From Acerihabitans sp015654925 (GTDB lineage Bacteria; Pseudomonadota; Gammaproteobacteria; Enterobacterales; Enterobacteriaceae): a stretch of DNA of 64,000 bases. The translations under genes and the position numbers were made by a program. The stretch lies in contig NZ_CP178732.1 of assembly GCF_047324175.1 (NCBI RefSeq), forward strand, positions 5,146,001 to 5,210,000, in the 5' to 3' direction. Each line of letters starts with the position of its first letter. The first letter of the stretch is position 1. Positions 42,997 through 50,907 of the stretch are shown here, piece after piece. The notes beneath the pieces are model-generated. The model was not told where the DNA came from, made no database searches, and saw only the letters and a program-made list of their open reading frames with translations.

Positions 42997-43052
42997 GTGG
43001 ACTTTTATCCGATGAGATATGAAAATGATACTCATTATTGATTAAAGTCCAC
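42997..43052. repeat. Inverted repeat flanking the fepB Fur box
   Basis: GTGGACTTTTATC (42997-43009) and GATTAAAGTCCAC (43040-43052) are inverted copies in 12 of 13 positions, with the Fur box in the 30 bases between them. It may form an RNA stem in the fepB leader or mark a second regulator. Confidence 0.6.
43021..43039. promoter_or_regulatory. Fur box upstream of fepB
   Basis: GAAAATGATACTCATTATT matches the 19-base consensus GATAATGATAATCATTATC in 16 positions. It lies 31 bases before the fepB start and should give iron repression. Confidence 0.75.
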
Positions 43053-43069
43053 TTCAGGAATAACCCGTA

Positions 43070-44053
43070 ATGCGCGTCCATCCCGTAAGGTTTCCGGTTC
43101 TGTCCCTCCCCGTCCTGTCCGTTCTGCTGCTGCTTTGCAGCGCGCTAAGCCACGCCGCCACGGCCACCTGGCCGCGGCAAATCGCCAGCCTGAACGGCGG
43201 CAGCCTGACGTTGGAACAGCCGCCGCGGCGCATCGTCTCCACCAGCGTTACCGTCACCGGCACCCTGTTGGCCATCGGCGCGCCGGTGATTGCCAGCGGC
43301 GCCACCACGCCCAACAACCGGGTCGCAGACGACCAGGGGTTTTTGCGGCAATGGGGCGAGGTGGCCAGGGCGCAAGGGGTAAAACGGCTGTATATCGGCG
43401 AGCCTGACGCGGAAGCCATCGCCGGGGAGAACCCCGATCTGATCGTGATCGCCGCCACCGGCGGCGATTCGGCCCTGCCCCTGTACGATCGCCTCGCGGC
43501 GATAGCGCCCACGCTGGTGGTGAATTATGACGATAAAAGCTGGCAGCAACTGGCGCTGCAGTTAGGCCAGGCCACAGGCAGGGAAACCGAGGCAGCGCAG
43601 GTTATCGATCAATTCGACCGGCGCGAACAGCAGTTAAAATCGCGGCTCGCGTTGCCGCCACAGCCGGTCTCGGCGCTGGTTTATCATCAAGACGGCAAGG
43701 CGGCCAACCTGTGGACCGCCGCGTCCCCGCAAGGGCAATTGCTGCAAGAACTGGGCTTTATCCTGGCCACGCCCCCCGCCGCGTTGGGTGAAAGCCACAG
43801 CATGGGCCAGCGCAAGGATATCCTCCAGCTCGGCGGCGAAAATCTGGCCAGCGGGCTGAACGGGCAAACCTTCCTGCTGTTCGCCGGCGGCGAAGCCGAT
43901 GTCCGGGCCCTGCTGGCCAACCCCTTTCTGGCCCATCTGCCGGCGGTGCGGCAGCAGCGGGTCTATGCTTTGGGCGGCGATACCTTCCGGCTGGATTATT
44001 ACAGCGCCGGCAATCTGTTGACGCGCCTGGAACAGCAGTTTGCCCGTCCCTGA
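43070..44053 (+). CDS. fepB: FepB, ferric enterobactin periplasmic binding protein
   Basis: A 327-residue periplasmic carrier that hands ferric enterobactin to FepDGC. The signal peptide covers about residues 1-30. The mature protein matches E. coli FepB at length: RRIVSTSVTVTGTLLAIGAP, VIASGATTPNNRVADDQG, FLRQWGEVA, and VYALGGDTFRLDYYSA at the end. A Fur box precedes it. It is followed 148 bases later by fepD, which has its own Fur box. Confidence 0.95.
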   Translation: MRVHPVRFPVLSLPVLSVLLLLCSALSHAATATWPRQIASLNGGSLTLEQPPRRIVSTSVTVTGTLLAIGAPVIASGATTPNNRVADDQGFLRQWGEVARAQGVKRLYIGEPDAEAIAGENPDLIVIAATGGDSALPLYDRLAAIAPTLVVNYDDKSWQQLALQLGQATGRETEAAQVIDQFDRREQQLKSRLALPPQPVSALVYHQDGKAANLWTAASPQGQLLQELGFILATPPAALGESHSMGQRKDILQLGGENLASGLNGQTFLLFAGGEADVRALLANPFLAHLPAVRQQRVYALGGDTFRLDYYSAGNLLTRLEQQFARP

Positions 44054-44159
44054 TTTTTTGACGCATATCAAGCATGGCGCAGTCGCTGGCGGAACGGCAT
44101 ACCGCCGCGCTGCCTAAAGCGCGCCATTCATGGTAATCTCCAATCCTTTAATTAATAAT

Positions 44160-44178
44160 GATAACAACAATCGTTATC
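44160..44178. promoter_or_regulatory. Fur box upstream of fepD
   Basis: GATAACAACAATCGTTATC matches the Fur consensus in 15 of 19 positions and lies 23 bases before the fepD ATG. Confidence 0.75.
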
Positions 44179-44201
44179 ATATCTGTTTGTGGTTTTTCTT
44201 T

Positions 44202-45194
44202 ATGACGCGCCAACTCCCGGGATTACTGTTAGCTGGTCTGCTGCTGGCGCTGGTCATGGTCGCCAGTCTGTTTATCGGCGCCAAAACGCTACCCGCCGAT
44301 ACCGTATTGGCCGCGCTGGGCGGCCAGTGCGTCAGCGCCGATTGCGTTATCGTGCTGCATGGCCGCCTGCCCCGCACCCTCGCCGGTCTGTTGGCCGGGG
44401 TCGCCCTGGGATTATCCGGCGCGCTGATGCAAACCCTGACCCGCAATCCGCTGGCCGACCCCGGTATTTTAGGGGTGAACGCCGGCGCGGCCTTCGCGGT
44501 GGTGGTGGGGATCACGTTTTTCGGCGCCGGCGCGGTGGATGATTATCTCTGGTTTGCCTTTGCCGGCGCGCTGCTGGCCACCCTGCTGGTGTCGCTTATC
44601 GGCGCGGCGGGGGGCGGACGGTTAAACCCCATCCGCCTGACCCTGGCGGGCGTGGCGCTGGGCGCGGTGCTGGAGGGCATGGCTTCCGGCATCTCGCTGC
44701 TTAATCCGCTGGTCTACGATCAGTTGCGTTTCTGGCAGACCGGCACCCTGGATATCCGCAGCATGGCGGCCATTAAGGCGGTTGCGCCGTTTATCGTCCT
44801 GGGCGCCCTGCTGGCCCTGTCCCTGGCCCGGTCGTTAAACAATCTGGGCATGGGCAGCGATCTGGCCACCGCCCTGGGATCGCGGGTCGGTACGACCCAA
44901 TTGCTCGGGGTGGCGGCCGTTACCCTATTGTGCGGCGGGGCCACCGCCCTGGTGGGGCCTATCGCCTTCATCGGGCTGATGATGCCCCATGTGGCGCGCC
45001 GGCTGGCGGGTCCGGACCATCAAAGACTACTGCCCTGGATCTTACTACTGACGCCGGTATTGCTGTTAAGCAGCGATATTATCGGACGGCTGATCGTGCC
45101 GGGGGAGCTGCGGGTGTCGATAGTGACCGCATTTATCGGTGCGCCGGTGCTTATCGCGCTGGTGCGTTATCACCGCGCGGTGGCCCGTTTATGA
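44202..45194 (+). CDS. fepD: FepD, ferric enterobactin ABC permease
   Basis: A 330-residue inner-membrane permease of the FecCD family. ATG 44202 (MTRQLPGLLLAG) fits the family; an upstream in-frame ATG at 44130 would start ahead of the Fur box. E. coli FepD features are plain: RLPRTLAGLLAGVALGLSGALMQTLTRNPLADPGILGVNAGA, MMPHVARRLAG, and IVPGELRVSIVTAFIGAPVLI. It pairs with FepG and the stop overlaps the fepG ATG. Confidence 0.95.
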   Translation: MTRQLPGLLLAGLLLALVMVASLFIGAKTLPADTVLAALGGQCVSADCVIVLHGRLPRTLAGLLAGVALGLSGALMQTLTRNPLADPGILGVNAGAAFAVVVGITFFGAGAVDDYLWFAFAGALLATLLVSLIGAAGGGRLNPIRLTLAGVALGAVLEGMASGISLLNPLVYDQLRFWQTGTLDIRSMAAIKAVAPFIVLGALLALSLARSLNNLGMGSDLATALGSRVGTTQLLGVAAVTLLCGGATALVGPIAFIGLMMPHVARRLAGPDHQRLLPWILLLTPVLLLSSDIIGRLIVPGELRVSIVTAFIGAPVLIALVRYHRAVARL

Positions 45195-46180
45195 CCCGGT
45201 ACGCCCGTCCCTGGATTGCCGGCGCCCTGCTGCTGGCCGGCTGCGTGCTGCTGGCGATTTGGGCCTTGGGTACCGGCTCGCTGTCGTTAAGCGCCGGGCA
45301 AGTGGTGGATGCCCTGCGCGGGGCGGCCCCGCGCAATATCCAGACCATCGTAACGCAGTGGCGATTACCGCGCGTGGCGGTGGCCTTGCTGCTGGGGGCG
45401 GCCCTGGGCGCCAGCGGGGCGATTTTCCAGTCCCTGCTGCGCAACCCCCTGGGCAGCCCGGACGTGATAGGATTTAATATCGGCGCCTATAGCGGGGTAT
45501 TGATCGCCATAGTGGTGTTCAACAGCAGCTATCTGGCCATCTCGGGCGCCGCGATGGCCGGCGGACTGCTTACCGCCGCCCTGGTCTATCTCCTGGCCTG
45601 GCGCAACGGCGTACAAACTTTCCGGCTGATTATCGTCGGTATCGCCGTGCGCGCCCTGCTGATGTCGTTTAATACCTGGCTGGTGGTAAGCGCCTCCCTG
45701 GAATCGGCGCTGACCGCCGGGTTATGGAGCGCCGGCTCGCTTAACGGCATTACCTGGGCGAAGAGCCTGCCGGCGGCCGGCGTAATTACGGCGGCGCTGC
45801 TGCTGGCGCTGGCATTGGCGCGCCGGATGCGCCTGCTGGAAATGGGCGACGATACCGCCTGCGCCCTCGGCGTGACGGTGGAGCGATCGCGCCTGTACCT
45901 GATGCTGGCGGGCGTGGCGCTGACCGCCGCCGCCACCGCCGCGGCGGGGCCGATATCGTTTGTCGCCCTGGTGGCGCCGCAAATCTCACGCAGGCTGGGC
46001 GGCACCGGCGCGCAGGCAATCCCCCTGGCCGCCCTGACCGGATCGCTGCTGCTGCTGGCGGCGGATCTGGCCGCGCAGCGCCTGTTTATCCCTTATCAAC
46101 TGCCCGTCGGGGTGATTACCGTCAGTATCGGCGGTATCTACCTGATAGGTCTATTAATCCGGGAATCGCAAAAAAAATGA
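45191..46180 (+). CDS. fepG: FepG, ferric enterobactin ABC permease
   Basis: A 329-residue partner permease of FepD. The ATG at 45191 overlaps the fepD stop as ATGA, making it the natural start although an open frame extends further upstream. FecCD-family motifs: WRLPRVAVALLLGAALGASGAIFQSLLRNPLGSPDVIGFN and AAAGPISFVALVAPQISRRLGG. It ends in an ATGA overlap with fepC. Confidence 0.95.
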   Translation: MTRYARPWIAGALLLAGCVLLAIWALGTGSLSLSAGQVVDALRGAAPRNIQTIVTQWRLPRVAVALLLGAALGASGAIFQSLLRNPLGSPDVIGFNIGAYSGVLIAIVVFNSSYLAISGAAMAGGLLTAALVYLLAWRNGVQTFRLIIVGIAVRALLMSFNTWLVVSASLESALTAGLWSAGSLNGITWAKSLPAAGVITAALLLALALARRMRLLEMGDDTACALGVTVERSRLYLMLAGVALTAAATAAAGPISFVALVAPQISRRLGGTGAQAIPLAALTGSLLLLAADLAAQRLFIPYQLPVGVITVSIGGIYLIGLLIRESQKK

Positions 46181-46980
46181 GCGTTCACTCCCTTCCCCCC
46201 GCCCGACTGCGGGGCGAGCATCTTACCCTGGCCTATGATAAAAAAATTATTGCCCGCGACTTGTCCATCACCATTCCCGACGGCGAGCTGACGGTGATTA
46301 TCGGGCCCAACGCCTGCGGCAAATCCACCTTGCTGCGCACCCTGAGCCGCCTGATGCGGCCCACCGACGGCACGGTATGGCTCGACGGCCGGGAGATCGG
46401 CGGTTACGCCACCAAGGAAGTGGCGCGCAGGCTGGGTCTATTGCCGCAAAGCTCCAGCGCGCCGGGGGATATTACCGTCGGCGATCTGGTGGCGCGCGGG
46501 CGTTATCCGCATCAATCCGTGTTCGGCCGCTGGCGCGAGCAGGATGAGCGGGCGGTAAGGGAGGCCATGGCCGCCACCGGCGTCGGCGAACTGGCGCACC
46601 GGCCGGTGGATACATTATCGGGGGGACAGCGCCAGCGGGTATGGATAGCGATGGTGCTGGCCCAGCAAACGCCCCTGCTGCTGCTCGACGAACCGACCAC
46701 CTGGCTTGATATCGCCCATCAAATCGATTTGCTGGAATTGCTGCGCCAATTAAACCGCGACCACGGCCATACGCTGGTGGTGGTACTGCACGATCTTAAT
46801 CATGCCTGCCGTTATGCCAGCCATTTAGTGGCCATGCGCGACGGCCGCATTGTGGCGCAGGGCGCGCCGGGGGATATTATCACCGCCGAGCTGGTGGAGG
46901 AAGTGTTCGGCCTGCGCTGCCTGATCATCGACGATCCGGTGTCCCATACGCCGCTTATCGTCCCCCTGGGACGATCATAA
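46177..46980 (+). CDS. fepC: FepC, ferric enterobactin ABC ATPase
   Basis: A 267-residue ATPase. Walker A GPNACGKST (about 43-51), signature LSGGQRQRVWIAMVLAQ (about 146), Walker B LLLLDEPTTWLDI. It completes the FepB-FepDGC importer. Its last six bases overlap the end of fes on the other strand. Confidence 0.95.
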   Translation: MSVHSLPPARLRGEHLTLAYDKKIIARDLSITIPDGELTVIIGPNACGKSTLLRTLSRLMRPTDGTVWLDGREIGGYATKEVARRLGLLPQSSSAPGDITVGDLVARGRYPHQSVFGRWREQDERAVREAMAATGVGELAHRPVDTLSGGQRQRVWIAMVLAQQTPLLLLDEPTTWLDIAHQIDLLELLRQLNRDHGHTLVVVLHDLNHACRYASHLVAMRDGRIVAQGAPGDIITAELVEEVFGLRCLIIDDPVSHTPLIVPLGRS

Positions 46981-48219
46981 CCCCGCCCAGAGATCGCGCA
47001 GCCCGTCCAGCAGTCCGCCGCGCCAGCACAGCGCGTCATGGCCGCCGTCCACCACGCGGTAGGTGACGCGATGCCGCGTCCGGCCAAGGATAGCCACCAG
47101 GCGATCGTTGACCTGACGGATCAGCGGCTCCCGCTGCCCGGCTTCGATAAACATTTTCAGCGACCCGCCCGCGCCCAGGCCGTCTTCCAACTGGCGCAGC
47201 AGGCGGCATGATTCGCCCGGCGCGGCCAGATCCCGGTTCGGCCACCAGTAGGAGCCGGACTGGCTTAGCACGCAGCCAAAACGCTCCGGCCAGTTTAACG
47301 CGGCATACATGGCCGACAGGCCGCCAAAACTTTGCCCGGCCACCACCGTGGTCGCCGGGTCGGAGTGATACGGCGCCCATTCCCCCAGCCGGGGCAATAG
47401 CTCCTCCTGCACCGCCAGCCAGAATTGCGCATTACCGGGCAATTCCCGCCCGCGCCGCGCGGTATCGCCCGCATCAATCAATAAATAGACCGCCTCCGGC
47501 AATTGCCCGCCGGCGGTCAGTTGCATCAGCGGCGCCCAAACCGGCATTTGCGTGGACCAGAACCGGCCGTCAAGCAAAATGGCCAGCGGCCGGCGGGCAG
47601 GATCGCCCTGGCCGGTGGTAAATATCCAGATATCGCGGCTATTGCCCAACCGGTCGCTGTGCCAGCGGCGGCGTTCGAGCGCGGCGGGCGGCGGCGGCGC
47701 CATTGGGCCCTGGGTGTCGAATTCGCGCCAGGCCGTCTGCGCCGGCGCCAGCGGCAGATGCGCGCCGGAAACCGCATGGCCCCGCGCGCCCATCCAGGAC
47801 CGCAGGGGATTAAACGCATCGGCCTGGGCCCCGGCCAGCAGCCCCCGCCATACGTTGCGTCGTTCCGCCATAGCGGTGGGTCCGTTGCCGGCGCCGAAGG
47901 GGCAATCGTCGGTGCGGGGAATAAAACAGTAACTGCCCCGCCAGGTAGCGCTCAGCTCGGTGGTCCAGTGCCAGACATCGGTACCCGCAAGACGCGACAG
48001 TCCCTGCGGGCCGGCGTTTTGGTGATGATCGGTAACACCGGTGATATTAAGCCATACCCGGCGGATGGGAGACGTCAGTTCATCGCCCTGCGGATCGCGC
48101 CACAGAAAGGTTACCCGGCAGCAGCCGTCGTTCTCGCCGGCGCCAATCCAGGGCGTACCGCGGCGTGCGACTTCCCGCCACCAATCATCGCTGCCTGTCT
48201 CGCTGTCTGTAAGGGTCAT
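46975..48219 (-). CDS. fes: Fes, enterobactin esterase
   Basis: A 414-residue cytosolic serine esterase that opens the trilactone of ferric enterobactin to release iron. ATG 48219 is used; an earlier in-frame ATG at 48249 lies in the promoter region. The N-terminal enterochelin-esterase domain (about 1-150) precedes the alpha/beta-hydrolase part with the nucleophile in VAGQSFGGLSAMYAALNWPERFG and the final His in VDGGHDALCWRGGL. It is divergent from fepA, as in E. coli. Confidence 0.93.
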   Translation of the reverse strand: MTLTDSETGSDDWWREVARRGTPWIGAGENDGCCRVTFLWRDPQGDELTSPIRRVWLNITGVTDHHQNAGPQGLSRLAGTDVWHWTTELSATWRGSYCFIPRTDDCPFGAGNGPTAMAERRNVWRGLLAGAQADAFNPLRSWMGARGHAVSGAHLPLAPAQTAWREFDTQGPMAPPPPAALERRRWHSDRLGNSRDIWIFTTGQGDPARRPLAILLDGRFWSTQMPVWAPLMQLTAGGQLPEAVYLLIDAGDTARRGRELPGNAQFWLAVQEELLPRLGEWAPYHSDPATTVVAGQSFGGLSAMYAALNWPERFGCVLSQSGSYWWPNRDLAAPGESCRLLRQLEDGLGAGGSLKMFIEAGQREPLIRQVNDRLVAILGRTRHRVTYRVVDGGHDALCWRGGLLDGLRDLWAGL

Positions 48220-48238
48220 TTTTTTCACCGGTTGGGAA

Positions 48239-48303
48239 CTTTTACACAAAACGTAAACGCAATACTATTGATAATTATTTCTATTTGCAATAGTGTGTAA
48301 AAG
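48239..48303. repeat. Perfect inverted repeat around the fes-fepA Fur site
   Basis: CTTTTACACA (48239-48248) and TGTGTAAAAG (48294-48303) are exact inverted copies. The Fur-like sequence lies in the 45 bases between them. The fepB promoter shows a similar layout with different arms. Confidence 0.65.
48270..48288. promoter_or_regulatory. Fur-like box between fes and fepA
   Basis: GATAATTATTTCTATTTGC begins with a full GATAAT unit but matches the 19-base consensus in only about 12 positions. Its place in the fes-fepA promoter supports the call. Confidence 0.5.
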
Positions 48304-48540
48304 CACCATTTCTGGACCGCCTTCAGGGGCAAAAAAGCGGCCAAAATGGCAGCCGGCCGCGCAAAATAGCTTATTTTTAACAATAAGTTAATAGCAAGCT
48401 AACATTGCGCCGCCGTCGCCGGGCATCGACCTGTTTTCAGGATCGCCCATGGTTATTACTATTTAGATCGTCCGGCCCGGCCATACTGCACGGATTACAC
48501 ACAGCGCAGTTTTAGGGTTGGCAATTCTCCAGGGAAATTC

Positions 48541-50805
48541 ATGAACACCACCTTATCGCGTTATTCCTTAGCGACTCTTATCGGTCTGGGTTTGGGAACT
48601 TCAGCATTCGCCATAGCCGCCACCACCGCCCAAACCGGTGCTTCCGCTGAAACCGCCGCCCCCGTAGAAACCGACGCCGACGATACCATCGTGGTTACCG
48701 CCGCGCAGCAAAATTTGCAGGCCCCGGGGGTTTCCACCATCAGCGCCGATGAAATCAAAAAGCGCCCCCCGGCGCGGGATCTGTCGGAAATCATCCGCAC
48801 CATGCCCGGCGTCAATCTGACCGGCAACTCCACCAGCGGACAGCGCGGCAATAATCGCCAGATCGATATTCGCGGCATGGGACCGGAAAACACCCTGATC
48901 CTGATCGACGGCCGGCCGGTCAGCAGCCGCAACTCGGTACGCCAGGGGTGGCGGGGCGAGCGTGACACCCGCGGCGATACCGCCTGGGTGCCGCCGGAAA
49001 TGATCGAACGCGTCGAAGTGATTCGCGGCCCTGCCGCGGCGCGCTACGGTAACGGAGCGGCGGGCGGCGTGGTGAATATTATCACCAAACGCGATACCCA
49101 GCAGTGGCACGGTTCTTGGAACACCTACCTGAATATGCCGCAGCATGACGATGAAGGGTCCACCAAACGCACCAATTTCAGCCTGGCCGGCCCGCTGAAC
49201 GACCAGTTCAGTTTCCGCCTCACCGGCGGCTACAGTAAAACCCAGGCCGACGCGCAGGATATCAACGACGGCCATCAGTCCCTGCGCACCGGCACCTATA
49301 GCGATACCATCCCGGCCGGGCGCGAAGGGGTCAGGGACAAAAATATCGATGCCCTGCTGCGTTGGGATTTAGCGCCGATGCACTCGCTGGAGTTTGAAAC
49401 CACTTACAGCCGCCAGGGCAACATTTACGCCGGCGACACGCAAAATACCAATACCAGCGCGCTGGTGCAGGATAATTACGGCAATGAAACCAACCGTATT
49501 TATCGCCAAACCCATGCCATGACCTATCGCGGTACCTGGGACAGCGGCGTCAGCACCATAAACTATGTGCAATATGAACGCACTAAAAATACCCGCCTGA
49601 ACGAAGGGCTGGCCGGCGGCACCGAGGGTATCTTCGCCAACGATGACTTCTCCACCATCCAGCTGGACAGCCTGTTGGGACATACGGAACTCAGCGTACC
49701 GTTTGAACTGGGGGTCAATCAGACCGTCACCTTCGGCAGCGAGTGGAACCAGCAGAAAATGAAGGACCCCGCGTCCAATACCCAAACCCTGCTGGGCGGT
49801 CCCATTCCGGGCGTTTCCAGCACCGGGCGCAGCCCCTACTCCTCGGCGGATATTTTCTCGCTGTTCGCTGAAGATAATATGGAACTGACCGGCAGTACCA
49901 TGCTGGTGCCGGGCCTGCGCTTCGACCATCACTCCATTGTCGGCGACAATTGGAGCCCGTCGCTGAATCTATCGCAGGGACTGGGGGATGATTTCACGCT
50001 GAAAATGGGTATCGCCCGCGCCTATAAAGCGCCCAGCCTGTTCCAGACCAACCCCAATTACCTGCTCTATAGCCGCGGCCAGGGCTGCGCCGCCAGCACC
50101 GGCGGATGCTATCTTTTGGGTAATGACGATCTGAAAGCGGAAACCAGCATTAACAAAGAGATCGGGCTGGAATTTAAACGCGACGGCTATCAGGCGGGGA
50201 TAACCTATTTCCGCAATGATTACCGCGATAAAATCGAGGCGGGTTATGTACCGACCGGCGTATCCACTAACGGCGCTTCCGATATTTACCGTTGGGAAAA
50301 CGTGCCCAAGGCCGTGGTGCAAGGGTTGGAAGGGTCGCTGAATATTCCGGTCAGCACCAATATTACCTGGAGTAATAACCTCACCTATATGCTCGAAAGC
50401 AAGAATAAAGAGACCGGTGATTATCTGTCGATTATTCCCGAATACACCCTTAACTCGACCCTGAGCTGGCAGGCGCGCCAGGATCTTTCGGTGCAGTCCA
50501 CTCTCTCCTGGTATGGACGCCAGAAACCGAAAAAATACAATTACAAGGGCGAACGGGTCACCGGCAGCGAAACCAACGAGGTCAGTCCTTATGCGGTTGT
50601 CGGCCTGAGCGGTACCTATGATATGACTAAATATGCCAGCCTGACGCTCGGCATCGATAATGTGTTTGATAAGCGCCAGTTCCGCGCCGGCAATGCCCAG
50701 ACCACCGGCAACGCCGCCACCAACGCCTATATGTACGGCGCCGGCGCCGCTACCTATAACGAGCCGGGCAGAACGTTTTATCTTAGCCTGAATACCCATT
50801 TTTAA
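48541..50805 (+). CDS. fepA: FepA, TonB-dependent ferric enterobactin receptor
   Basis: A 754-residue outer-membrane receptor. The signal peptide ends near residue 26. The TonB box is DDTIVVTA (47-54). The plug domain follows (RPPARDLSEIIRTMPGVNLTGNS, GPENTLILIDGRPVSSRNS), then a 22-strand barrel ending in ...TFYLSLNTHF with terminal Phe. Strong similarity to enterobactin receptors runs throughout. CAGGGAAATTC precedes the ATG. It ends at a bidirectional terminator shared with malT. Confidence 0.94.
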   Translation: MNTTLSRYSLATLIGLGLGTSAFAIAATTAQTGASAETAAPVETDADDTIVVTAAQQNLQAPGVSTISADEIKKRPPARDLSEIIRTMPGVNLTGNSTSGQRGNNRQIDIRGMGPENTLILIDGRPVSSRNSVRQGWRGERDTRGDTAWVPPEMIERVEVIRGPAAARYGNGAAGGVVNIITKRDTQQWHGSWNTYLNMPQHDDEGSTKRTNFSLAGPLNDQFSFRLTGGYSKTQADAQDINDGHQSLRTGTYSDTIPAGREGVRDKNIDALLRWDLAPMHSLEFETTYSRQGNIYAGDTQNTNTSALVQDNYGNETNRIYRQTHAMTYRGTWDSGVSTINYVQYERTKNTRLNEGLAGGTEGIFANDDFSTIQLDSLLGHTELSVPFELGVNQTVTFGSEWNQQKMKDPASNTQTLLGGPIPGVSSTGRSPYSSADIFSLFAEDNMELTGSTMLVPGLRFDHHSIVGDNWSPSLNLSQGLGDDFTLKMGIARAYKAPSLFQTNPNYLLYSRGQGCAASTGGCYLLGNDDLKAETSINKEIGLEFKRDGYQAGITYFRNDYRDKIEAGYVPTGVSTNGASDIYRWENVPKAVVQGLEGSLNIPVSTNITWSNNLTYMLESKNKETGDYLSIIPEYTLNSTLSWQARQDLSVQSTLSWYGRQKPKKYNYKGERVTGSETNEVSPYAVVGLSGTYDMTKYASLTLGIDNVFDKRQFRAGNAQTTGNAATNAYMYGAGAATYNEPGRTFYLSLNTHF

Positions 50806-50861
50806 CCGCCGCCCGCCCGGTGGGGCGGGGATAGCGGGCGGGATCGCCTGCAAGCGCTTTA

Positions 50862-50890
50862 ACGGGAAAACGGCCGGGCCGTTTTCCCGT
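50862..50890. terminator. Bidirectional terminator between fepA and malT
   Basis: ACGGGAAAACGGCC and GGCCGTTTTCCCGT are perfect inverted copies separated by one base. The T-run lies within the stem, which is common for terminators shared by convergent genes. Confidence 0.75.
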
Positions 50891-50907
50891 CCCTTACCCG
50901 GCGCGCT

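Larger units (their letters stand above)
48220..48540. promoter_or_regulatory. Divergent fes-fepA promoter region
   Basis: About 320 bases. It holds a Fur-like site (48270-48288) enclosed by a perfect 10-base inverted repeat (48239-48248, 48294-48303). The half nearer fepA (48304-48540) holds no gene or clear hairpin terminator. Confidence 0.5.

Noticed and set aside
49969..50853. 294-codon minus-strand ORF
   Set aside because: Antisense to the fepA barrel region; a shadow frame.
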